Source: Fimbriimonadaceae bacterium
GTDB lineage: Bacteria; Armatimonadota; UBA10988
DNA: 64,000 nucleotides
Direction: 5' to 3'
Assembly: GCA_020850355.1 (NCBI GenBank)
Contig: JADZEX010000021.1
Location: 1-64,000 of the forward strand
The number at the start of each line of letters is the position of its first letter. Positions within the stretch are counted from its first letter, which is position 1. Shown piece by piece: positions 57,788 through 64,000 of this stretch. Below the pieces are notes generated by a model, which saw only the letters and a list, made by a program, of their open reading frames with translations, searched no databases and had not been told where the DNA came from. The translations under genes and the position numbers were made by a program.

Positions 57788-59083
57788 CTAAGGCTCGATC
57801 ACCACGTCGCGGCCATTGACCCGGAGGGTTACCCGCGGGCCCTGCACGGCCTTCTGCCAGGCGGCCTGGAAGGTGGTCAGGTTCATCGTCGGCTCACCGT
57901 TGACGGCCGTGATCACCTGCATCCGCCGCACACCGGCGCTGGCCAGCAGGCCGTTGCGCTCCAGCCCGACCACCAGCACGCCCCGCAGGTTCGGGACGCC
58001 CATTTGCGCCGCCAGCTCCGGCGTGATCTCGCGGAACTGCGCTCCCGGGTTGACGTTCAGCGTGGCCACCGTCGGCTTTGCCTGCAGCGTCAGCCGCTGC
58101 CCCTGGCGCCAGACCGCCAGCGCAACGGGCTGGTCGGCCGGCAGGAGCTGGATGCGATTGGCGAAGTCGGCCGAGCCGTTGATGGTGTGGCCGCTGACTG
58201 CCAGCACCAGGTCACCGACCTGCAAGCCGGCCTGGGCGGCCGGGCCGTTGGCGACCAGCTCGTCGACCACCGCGGGAATCCCACTGCGCGCGCCGACGCG
58301 ATTGACCTCGTCGGGGCTGGCGTCGCGGATGGTCAGGCCGAGCGCCGAGCGGCTGACCCGGCCTTTGCTGACGATCTGCGCGCTGACCGCCCGCGCCACG
58401 TCCACCGGCACAGCCAGGCCGATCCCCGCGTAGTTGCCGGTGTCGCTGATGATGTGGTTGTTGACGCCGATCACCTGGCCCAGGATGTTGACCAGTGGGC
58501 CGCCGCTGTTGCCGGGGTTGATGGCGGCGTCGGTCTGCAGGTAGTCCTGGTTGGTGTTGCCAGTGATCCCGGTGTGCCGCCCGACGGCGCTGATCACACC
58601 GATCGTCACCGACTGCTCCAGGCCCAGCGGATTGCCGATGGCGATGGCCCATTGGCCGACCTTGACATCGTCACTGACGCCCAGCTCGGCAGCCGGCAGC
58701 GGGGTTGCGCTGGCCACCTGCAGCACCGCGATATCGCTGCCGCGGTCGGTGCCGAGGAGCTTCGCGGGCAGGATCCGGCGGTCTGCCAACTTGACGCGGA
58801 TCTGCTGCGCGCCGCGGATCACGTGGTCGTTGGTGAGGATCAGGCCCTTCGCGTCGTAGACCACGCCGCTGCCCTGGCCCTTGTCGGTGGCCACCCCAAC
58901 GGTGGCCGGCAGGACCCGCGCCGCGGCCTGGTTGAAGGCCTCCTGCAGCCGCAACGCATCGAGCGTGACCTGCGGCAGGCCCGGCGTCTGGGCCGACAGC
59001 TCCTGACGTCCGAGCAGCCAGCTCCCGCTGGCCAGGACCACGAAGAGGCTGATGCGCAGCAAGGTTCGGCGGTACTGATCCAC
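57788..59083 (-). CDS. HtrA/DegP-type periplasmic serine protease (S1C) with two PDZ domains
   Basis: 431 residues. A membrane-anchor/signal helix (TLLRISLFVVLASGSWLLG), a trypsin-like domain with catalytic His in ILTNDHVIRG, Asp in GTDRGSDIAVL and Ser in INPGNSGGPLVN, then two PDZ domains (about 235-325 and 345-425, GIPAVVDELVANGPAAQAGL and VLVVGLERNGLLASAGV). Envelope protein quality control. GTG 59083 after GGGAGTG. Confidence 0.94.
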   Translation of the reverse strand: MDQYRRTLLRISLFVVLASGSWLLGRQELSAQTPGLPQVTLDALRLQEAFNQAAARVLPATVGVATDKGQGSGVVYDAKGLILTNDHVIRGAQQIRVKLADRRILPAKLLGTDRGSDIAVLQVASATPLPAAELGVSDDVKVGQWAIAIGNPLGLEQSVTIGVISAVGRHTGITGNTNQDYLQTDAAINPGNSGGPLVNILGQVIGVNNHIISDTGNYAGIGLAVPVDVARAVSAQIVSKGRVSRSALGLTIRDASPDEVNRVGARSGIPAVVDELVANGPAAQAGLQVGDLVLAVSGHTINGSADFANRIQLLPADQPVALAVWRQGQRLTLQAKPTVATLNVNPGAQFREITPELAAQMGVPNLRGVLVVGLERNGLLASAGVRRMQVITAVNGEPTMNLTTFQAAWQKAVQGPRVTLRVNGRDVVIEP

Positions 59084-59170
59084 GTTCGCACTCCCACCGT
59101 CAGGTACAACACTCCGACGTTGGATTAGTGCCTCGCGTGCGGCCGGAATGTAACAGTCTGGTTGAGCCGC

Positions 59171-59788
59171 CTAGGCCAGCCAGCCTTCGTCGTCCTCGCC
59201 CCACTCGGCGTAGACCGCGGCGATGGCGGCTTCGAGGTCCAAGAAGGCTGCCACGACGGCCGGGTCGAAGTGCCGCCCGGCCTCGTTGGCCAGCGTGGTC
59301 CGCGCCGCGGCCGCGGGCACGGCCGGTTTGTAGACGCGCCGCGTGACCAGCGCGTCCCAGACGTCGATCAGCGCAACGATCCGCCCGCAGAGCGGGATCG
59401 CCTCGCCGCTCAGGCCGGCCGGGTAGCCCAGCCCGTCCCACCGTTCGTGGTGCGTCAGGCAGATCTGCTCGCCCGTCTGCAAGACCGGGCTGCCGCTGCC
59501 GCTGAGCATCCGGGCCCCGAGGATGGTGTGCTGCTGCATCGTCTCGCGCTCTTCGGCCGTCAGCGCGCCTGGTTTGAGCAGAATCTCGTCAGGGATGCCG
59601 ACCTTGCCGATGTCGTGCAGCGGCGTCGCCTGCACCAGGGCCGCCAGCTCCGCTGGGGCCAGGCCGAGGCGACTGCCCAGCAGCTCGGCCAGCAGGCTCA
59701 AGCGCCGCAGGTGCCGGGAGGTGTCGTCATCGCGAAACTCGGCGACGAAGGCCAGTCGCAAAATGATCTCGAGCTGTTGATCCAGCAC
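59171..59788 (-). CDS. HD-GYP domain protein (cyclic-di-GMP phosphodiesterase candidate)
   Basis: 205 residues, nearly all HD-GYP domain. Key residues intact: FRDDDTSRHLRRL, PLHDIGKVGIPDEIL (HD), QQHTILGARML, THHERWDGLGYPAGLSG (HH and GYP), ALIDVWDALVTRRVY. So it should hydrolyse cyclic-di-GMP. No sensor or receiver domain is attached, unless the start is further upstream. GTG 59788 after GGGAGGTGGAG. Confidence 0.88.
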   Translation of the reverse strand: MLDQQLEIILRLAFVAEFRDDDTSRHLRRLSLLAELLGSRLGLAPAELAALVQATPLHDIGKVGIPDEILLKPGALTAEERETMQQHTILGARMLSGSGSPVLQTGEQICLTHHERWDGLGYPAGLSGEAIPLCGRIVALIDVWDALVTRRVYKPAVPAAAARTTLANEAGRHFDPAVVAAFLDLEAAIAAVYAEWGEDDEGWLA

Positions 59789-59861
59789 CCTGCTCCACCT
59801 CCCGAGGCCGCTCTCCAGCCTCTCGCCTGTGCTACTTCTACCATATCCCCGGCCGTCGCGG

Positions 59862-60668
59862 CTACCGCCCCATCGTCGCCCGCAGATGCTGCCGCGACAA
59901 AGCCAGCAGCTCGGCGGCCGGACGAGTCGGCTGCGCGCCCGTCGGGACGGCCAGCTCGACGACCGCCTCGCCCGTGAAGCCGACCTCGTCGAGCAGCGCC
60001 GCGAGGGCCGCATAGTCGGCCTCGCCCTCGCCCAGCGCTTCGGTGCGGTCGCCGCCAAGGTGGTAGTCGCGCAGGTGCAGCATGGTCAGTCGGGCGGCGT
60101 GCTGCCGCACGAACGGCAACGGATCGACCCCCCCGACGCGCAGCCAGTCGAGGTCGGGCCCCAGGTCCAGGAGGTCGGCCGGGACGCCCTCGACGATCAG
60201 GTCGATGTCCTCGCGCGGCTCGCCGTGGGTGTGGTAGACCAGCCGGTGGCCGCGCGCCCGGAACAGCTCGGCAGCGGCGGTCCAAGCGCGGATGCACTGC
60301 TCGTTCTCAGCGTCGCTGCGCTGCGCCAGGCGCTTGCCAGCACAGGAACAGCCGCACTGCAGCGGTCCCAGGTCGAGCGCGGTGAGGCGGTCGCAGAACT
60401 CCGTCAGCTCGGTCAGGATCCGCTCGAACTGCGCCGGATCCCAGTAGGGCTGCCCGTGCGACACCCCCACCAGGCGCAGGCCCGCGGCGCTGAGGGCGCC
60501 CCGAATCTGACTCCTGGCGCCGTCGGCCGCCACCTGCGGCGCCCACAGCTCGATCTCCTCGTAGCCCGCCGCGGCCACCGCGTCGGCCATCGCGGCGAGG
60601 TCCTCAGCCGGGTCCCAGCCATACTGCGTGAAGAACCAGGTGTGTGCCCCGAGCTGCCACGAACTCAT
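59862..60668 (-). CDS. Sugar phosphate isomerase/epimerase-like protein (AP endonuclease 2 fold)
   Basis: 268 residues. Xylose-isomerase-like TIM barrel. HTWFFTQYGW at the start, GYEEIELWAP, LVYHTHGEPR (metal His), LLDLGPDLDWLRVGGVDP and LTMLHLRDYHLGG show the family. Probably a sugar or inositol isomerase. ATG 60668 after GGGAGGGTG. The two degenerate parS-like sites lie between this gene and the next. Confidence 0.84.
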   Translation of the reverse strand: MSSWQLGAHTWFFTQYGWDPAEDLAAMADAVAAAGYEEIELWAPQVAADGARSQIRGALSAAGLRLVGVSHGQPYWDPAQFERILTELTEFCDRLTALDLGPLQCGCSCAGKRLAQRSDAENEQCIRAWTAAAELFRARGHRLVYHTHGEPREDIDLIVEGVPADLLDLGPDLDWLRVGGVDPLPFVRQHAARLTMLHLRDYHLGGDRTEALGEGEADYAALAALLDEVGFTGEAVVELAVPTGAQPTRPAAELLALSRQHLRATMGR

Positions 60669-60706
60669 CGCACCCTCCCGAGCGGCTGGGCCGCGCCGCC
60701 GCCCAC

Positions 60707-60722
60707 CGTTTCAAGTGAAACA
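60707..60722. other. parS-like site (two mismatches)
   Basis: CGTTTCAAGTGAAACA differs from the consensus at positions 1 and 8. Pairs with the next site. Confidence 0.55.
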
Positions 60723-60743
60723 ACGTCCGGGCCTGGCCGGGGC

Positions 60744-60759
60744 TGTTTCACGTGAAACT
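60744..60759. other. parS-like site (one mismatch)
   Basis: TGTTTCACGTGAAACT, changed only at the last base; 37 bases after the weaker copy. Confidence 0.72.
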
Positions 60760-60781
60760 AAGGACGACGGCGGGCGGCGCG

Positions 60782-61561
60782 CTACTTGCCCATCGCCCGC
60801 AGGTTCTGCAGGCAGCGGTCGACCGCCTCCAGGGGCGGGAACAGGTCGCTCTCGTACTCGACGATGTACCAGTCGGTCGCGCCCGAGGTCTCACACAGGT
60901 CGAAAACCGCGGCCCACGGCACCTCGTCGTCGCCAATCAGCGGCCGGAAGCCGGCGTGCATGTCGTCCTTGCCCAGGCTCGGGCTGTACGGCTTCAGGTG
61001 GACGGTACCCGCGCGACCGGGGTACTGCTTCAGGATCGCCACCAGATCCGCGCCGCCGGCCAGGGCGTTGCCCATGTCGAGTTGCATGATCACCGCGGGT
61101 GCGGTGTTGCCGAAGAAGGTGTCCCAGGCGACCAGCCCGTCGTCGAACGGCTTGAACTCGGTGTGGTGGTTGTGGTACCCGGTGACCATCCCCACGGCGC
61201 CGAGGCGGTCCGCCAGCGTGTTGAAGAAGGCGGCGGTGCTCAGCCATTTGGCCGTCGAGCCGGTGTACTCGCCCGGCAGCCCCGGAATGATGATCCGGGT
61301 GTTGCCGAGGGTCTTGTTGAACTCGATCGTCGCGGCGAGCTTGTCGTCGAGGACCAGCGGAATGGGCGTGTGCCAGCCACAGCAGATCAGGCCGAACTCG
61401 TCCAGGTAGCCCTTCAACTCGGCGGCCGGGTGCTGCGGCAGGCCAGCGAACTCGACGCCGGCGTACCCCATCTTGGCCACTGCCTCGAGCGTGCCACGGG
61501 TGTCCTGCGCCAGGTCCTGGCGCACCGAGTAGAGCTCCAACCCAATCGGAACCTTCGCCAT
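60782..61561 (-). CDS. Sugar phosphate isomerase/epimerase-like protein, second copy
   Basis: 259 residues. IGLELYSVRQDLAQDTRGTL, MGYAGVEFAGL, VTGYHNHHTEF (metal His) and AVIMQLDMGNALAGGAD, HLKPYSPSLG and YIVEYES mark an AP-endonuclease-2-fold TIM barrel. Close to the upstream-lying neighbour in fold but of a different branch (short IolE/YcjR-like). ATG 61561 after AAGGAG. Confidence 0.86.
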   Translation of the reverse strand: MAKVPIGLELYSVRQDLAQDTRGTLEAVAKMGYAGVEFAGLPQHPAAELKGYLDEFGLICCGWHTPIPLVLDDKLAATIEFNKTLGNTRIIIPGLPGEYTGSTAKWLSTAAFFNTLADRLGAVGMVTGYHNHHTEFKPFDDGLVAWDTFFGNTAPAVIMQLDMGNALAGGADLVAILKQYPGRAGTVHLKPYSPSLGKDDMHAGFRPLIGDDEVPWAAVFDLCETSGATDWYIVEYESDLFPPLEAVDRCLQNLRAMGK

Positions 61562-61650
61562 CGTACCGACTCCTTGCCGCGCCGCAGGATACTCCCAAAT
61601 GGCGGCGGCGAACAGTCCGCCGCGGCGGACGGCAGCACCCCCCAAAACAC

Positions 61651-61683
61651 AACCAGCGCCGGGCGGATGCCCCGGCGCTGGTT
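61651..61683 (-). terminator. Intrinsic terminator of the Cys-rich protein gene
   Basis: A perfect 13-base-pair stem (AACCAGCGCCGGG / CCCGGCGCTGGTT) with a 7-base loop, followed in the reading direction of the minus strand by TGTTTTGG, 26 bases after the stop codon. Confidence 0.8.
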
Positions 61684-61709
61684 GCCACGAACTGCGTGCG
61701 GGGCCGACC

Positions 61710-62054
61710 TCAGTTGGTCGGAGCCGGCTCCGTCGCGGGCTTCTCGGCCGGCTTTTCGACAGGCTTGCTGTCGGCGGCCGGGGCCTGCTCACCACCGCCC
61801 ATCGGGCACTGCCCGGCGCCTTCGGAGCAGGCCGGCTTGTCGGTCGGGCAGCCCGCGCCACCCTCGGCACAGCCGGGCTTCTCGCTCGGGCAACCACTGC
61901 AGTCGCTGCCGCCTTCGGCCGGCAGGTCAATCGGCGTGCCGACGGCGTTCGACGTCTGCACCTTGCTGGCTGCACCCGGCCCGCTGATCACGGCCACCGC
62001 CAGGGAGACGAGGAGAGCGACGCCGAGCAGACCAACCATCAGTTTCTGGTTCAC
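61710..62054 (-). CDS. Exported small cysteine-rich protein
   Basis: 114 residues, not recognised. Signal/anchor helix (MVGLLGVALLVSLAVAVISG), then a low-complexity Cys region with near-repeats GCPSEKPGCAEGGA and GCPTDKPACSEGAG, six cysteines in all, then a Pro/Lys/Glu tail (PVEKPAEKPATEPAPTN). The C-x6-C spacing could hold metal or disulfides. Starts at GTG 62054 after GGAGGATCCT. Bounded by a strong terminator, so it is a single-gene transcript. Confidence 0.7.
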   Translation of the reverse strand: MNQKLMVGLLGVALLVSLAVAVISGPGAASKVQTSNAVGTPIDLPAEGGSDCSGCPSEKPGCAEGGAGCPTDKPACSEGAGQCPMGGGEQAPAADSKPVEKPAEKPATEPAPTN

Positions 62055-62220
62055 AGGATCCTCCACAACCGACCAGGCTATCCACAATCGTCTGCAACTC
62101 CCGGCCGGGCGAGAAAGTTCCCGCTGTGGGCCGCGACGTTTCAGCCGCCACGGAGTCCTGTTCAGAATGGTGCCGGGTCTGGGCGGCGTCAACAGCCGGT
62201 CGGCCGACGGAGGCGAGACG

Positions 62221-63306
62221 GTGGCGACGAACACGCCGGCGGAGCTGGCGGCGCGGCTGAAGGAGCTGGCCCGCAGCGGGCTGGGCGCGGCGGCGGTGGG
62301 CATCGCGCCGGCCAGCCGGCCGCTGCGCTACGAGGCCTTCGAGGCGGCGCTGCAGCGCGGCGACCAGGCCGGCATGGCCTGGCTGGCGCGGCCGGAGGCG
62401 CGGGCTGCGCGGGCCGACCCGAGTCTGCTGCTGCCGGGCGCGCGCAGCCTGATCTGTTGCGCCTTCCGCTACCACGCCCCGCCGCCGCATGTCAGCCGCG
62501 GGCAGGTCGCGCGGTACGCCCGCGGGGCCGATTACCATGAGGTGCTGCCGCAACTGCTCGAGCCACTGCGGCTGGCCGTCGAGGCGTCCGGCGGCGCGGC
62601 CCGTGTGCTGGTCGACTCGGCGCCGCTGCTGGAAGTGGCGCACGCCGCGCGGGCCGGGCTGGGCTGGATCGGCAAGCACTCGCTGCTGCTCCACCGCGAC
62701 CACGGCAGCTACCTGCTGCTGGCGGAGATCCTGACGACCCTCGAGCTGCCCGCCGACCAGCCGGTGGCCGACCACTGCGGCCGCTGCACCGCCTGCCTGG
62801 AGGCCTGTCCGACCGGCGCGCTGTCGCAGCCCTACCGCGTCGAAGCGGCGCGCTGTCTGTCGTACCTGACCATCGAGCAGCGCGGCCACTTGCCGGCGCC
62901 GAGTCGGGAGTGGTTCGACCACTGGCTGTTCGGCTGCGACCTCTGCCAGGAGGCCTGTCCCTGGACCCGTCGCGCCAGCGCGCTGGGGCATCCGGCCCTG
63001 GCCCCCCGCGCTGATCTGGCGGTGATCGACCCGCTGGAGTTGCTGGGCAGCGCGGACGAGGTGCTGCGGCAGCGCCTGGCGGGCACCCCGCTGTGGCGGG
63101 CGCGGCGCCGGGGGTTGCGGCGGACCGCCTGCCTGCTGCTGGCGCAGCAGCCCGGCCCGGCGGCGGACGCGGCGCTGGCGGCCGCCGCGACGGATCCCGA
63201 CGAGGTGGTTGCGGCCGCTGCGCAGTGGGCATTGGCGGCACGGGCGCGCCATGCTAAAGCAGAGTCCGGCGCTGCCGATGGAAACTCCGGACTCCACGAG
63301 GTGTGA
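62221..63306 (+). CDS. queG: Epoxyqueuosine reductase
   Basis: 361 residues. Last step of queuosine formation in tRNA: a cobalamin and 4Fe-4S enzyme. RVLVDSAPLLE with the catalytic Asp, LGWIGKHSLLL, and two ferredoxin-like clusters CGRCTACLEACPTGAL and CDLCQEACPW. The C-terminal 70 residues are HEAT-like helices. GTG 62221 is preferred (GGAGGCGAGACG upstream); an in-frame ATG at 62167 is an alternative. Confidence 0.94.
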   Translation: MATNTPAELAARLKELARSGLGAAAVGIAPASRPLRYEAFEAALQRGDQAGMAWLARPEARAARADPSLLLPGARSLICCAFRYHAPPPHVSRGQVARYARGADYHEVLPQLLEPLRLAVEASGGAARVLVDSAPLLEVAHAARAGLGWIGKHSLLLHRDHGSYLLLAEILTTLELPADQPVADHCGRCTACLEACPTGALSQPYRVEAARCLSYLTIEQRGHLPAPSREWFDHWLFGCDLCQEACPWTRRASALGHPALAPRADLAVIDPLELLGSADEVLRQRLAGTPLWRARRRGLRRTACLLLAQQPGPAADAALAAAATDPDEVVAAAAQWALAARARHAKAESGAADGNSGLHEV

Positions 63307-63307
63307 C

Positions 63308-64000
63308 ATGCCAGAGGCGGCTGGTTACCGGGACCTGACGGCGCGGCTGGAGACGGCCTGCCTGCCCATCATGGAAGAGTGGCTGGAGGATCTCGGGTCG
63401 CTCGGCGTCGCGGAGCTGCAGGCGGTGCCCGAGGACAGCCTGCGGATCTGCGCCTTCATGCTGGTCCGGCGAGTCGTCGAGCACGTCGCCCGCGAGATGG
63501 GCGCCGAGGTGACGCTCGACGGCGGGCGAGAGGACTTCAAGGCGCTGTTCCACCGCGCGGCCTGCGTGATGGTCGACGCGATCGACGACCAGGTCCCGTA
63601 CACCCGCGGCCGCAGCGGGCGCGTCGCCGAGTACTCCGGCCGCCTGGCGTCGATGCTGGGCCTGACCGACGAGGAGATCGCCGACATCGAGTTCGCGGCG
63701 CGGATCCACAACATCGGGCTGGTCAACACCAGCCAGCGCCTGCTGCGGATGCCCCGCAAGCTATCGGCCGAAGAGCTCTCGATGGCCCGCAACCACAGCC
63801 AGGTCGGCGCCGACATCATGCGGCCGATCGAGTTCCTGGCGCAGATCGTCCCGATGGTGCGCTGCCACCACGCACACTGGGACGGGTCCGGCTTCCCGCC
63901 CGGCCTGGAGGGCGAGCAGATCCCGATCGGCGCCCGGATCATCGCGATGGCCGACGCCTTCGAGGCGATGTGCTCGGAGCGTCCGCACCGGCCGGCGATG
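63308..64000 (+). CDS. HD-GYP-type domain protein with degenerate active site (cut by window edge)
   Basis: 231 residues visible. N-terminal helical part (about 1-95), then an HD-GYP-like domain. The HD motif reads RIHNIGLVNTS (Asn for the catalytic Asp, and Leu for the following Lys), and the GYP motif reads GSGFPPGLEG (Phe for Tyr). The middle (RNHSQVGADIM, VRCHHAHWDGSG, IIAMADAFEAM) is retained. Probably a non-catalytic binder or regulator. ATG 63308 overlaps nothing; the stop of queG is one base before. The 3-prime end lies outside the window. Confidence 0.8.
   Translation, partial: MPEAAGYRDLTARLETACLPIMEEWLEDLGSLGVAELQAVPEDSLRICAFMLVRRVVEHVAREMGAEVTLDGGREDFKALFHRAACVMVDAIDDQVPYTRGRSGRVAEYSGRLASMLGLTDEEIADIEFAARIHNIGLVNTSQRLLRMPRKLSAEELSMARNHSQVGADIMRPIEFLAQIVPMVRCHHAHWDGSGFPPGLEGEQIPIGARIIAMADAFEAMCSERPHRPAM

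Noticed and set aside
10943-60759. Palindromes as operators of an ordinary transcription factor
   Set aside because: Most lie between convergent genes or far from starts, and the sequence equals the parS consensus. Not fully excluded, but less likely.

Overview
The window is 64 kb of very GC-rich bacterial chromosome with short intergenic gaps, none longer than about 235 bases. It carries 53 protein genes that I can support. Two of them run off the ends: a chemoreceptor at the left and an HD-GYP-type protein at the right. There is one tRNA gene and no rRNA, insertion sequence, phage or CRISPR. Many starts are GTG or TTG behind clear GGAGG-type ribosome sites, and TGATG stop/start overlaps are common. 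The gene content points to a free-living, flagellated or formerly flagellated, polysaccharide-degrading bacterium: URO-D-like proteins, heparinase, GH29, GHL10, a WbsX/GH99-like protein, a sulfatase, xylose-isomerase-like proteins, FliM, and DUF4321, DUF5989 and SxtJ-like small proteins. Armatimonadota or a neighbouring phylum is my best guess, with low to moderate confidence, because no rRNA or core marker set is available.

Layout. 1-6.2 kb: chemoreceptor, Rrf2 regulator with a URO-D-like protein, then an Asp-box repeat protein with a hypothetical. 6.2-10.9 kb: DUF4321 protein, heparinase II/III, cupin, zinc-ribbon CD225 protein and DUF2752 protein. 11-16.8 kb: Gly/Pro-rich membrane protein, response regulator-GGDEF, KDPG aldolase with KDG kinase, M42 peptidase. 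16.8-22.4 kb: MFS transporter, ispG with GH29 fucosidase, second URO-D-like protein, tRNA-Pro(GGG). 22.4-35.5 kb: secreted phosphoesterase, large WbsX-like and HEAT-repeat proteins, GHL10 hydrolase, YfhO and GT-C-type membrane proteins, 2-hydroxyacid dehydrogenase, DUF1579-like protein. 35.5-40.3 kb: sensor kinase, ceramidase-like protein, LuxR-type response regulator, FliM. 40.4-44.3 kb: a tightly coupled operon of SxtJ-like protein, carbamoyltransferase, cmk, DUF5989, plsC and a small basic protein. 44.3-50.3 kb: hisC-tyrA-aroA plus a ThuA-like secreted protein. 50.3-64 kb: hybrid kinase, dehydrogenase, sulfatase facing an AraC-YhcH-Gfo/Idh set, HtrA protease, HD-GYP, two TIM-barrel isomerase-like proteins, Cys-rich lipoprotein-like protein, queG, and a degenerate HD-GYP.

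The most striking non-coding signal is a 16-bp perfect palindrome, TGTTTCACGTGAAACA. It occurs ten times exactly and twice with one or two changes, always between genes, in clusters at 10.9-11.1, 16.7-16.8, 22.2, 37.3, 50.3 and 60.7 kb. This is the consensus of parS, the centromere site bound by ParB. Such a density suggests that the window lies in the chromosome's segregation centre, probably near the replication origin, although parAB, dnaA and gid genes are not in view.

Functionally the window mixes housekeeping (ispG, cmk, aroA/tyrA/hisC, queG, tRNA) with secreted carbohydrate-active enzymes, sugar-acid catabolism (kdgK-eda) and signalling (two large sensor kinases, two response regulators, GGDEF and two HD-GYP proteins). 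The latter implies cyclic-di-GMP control.
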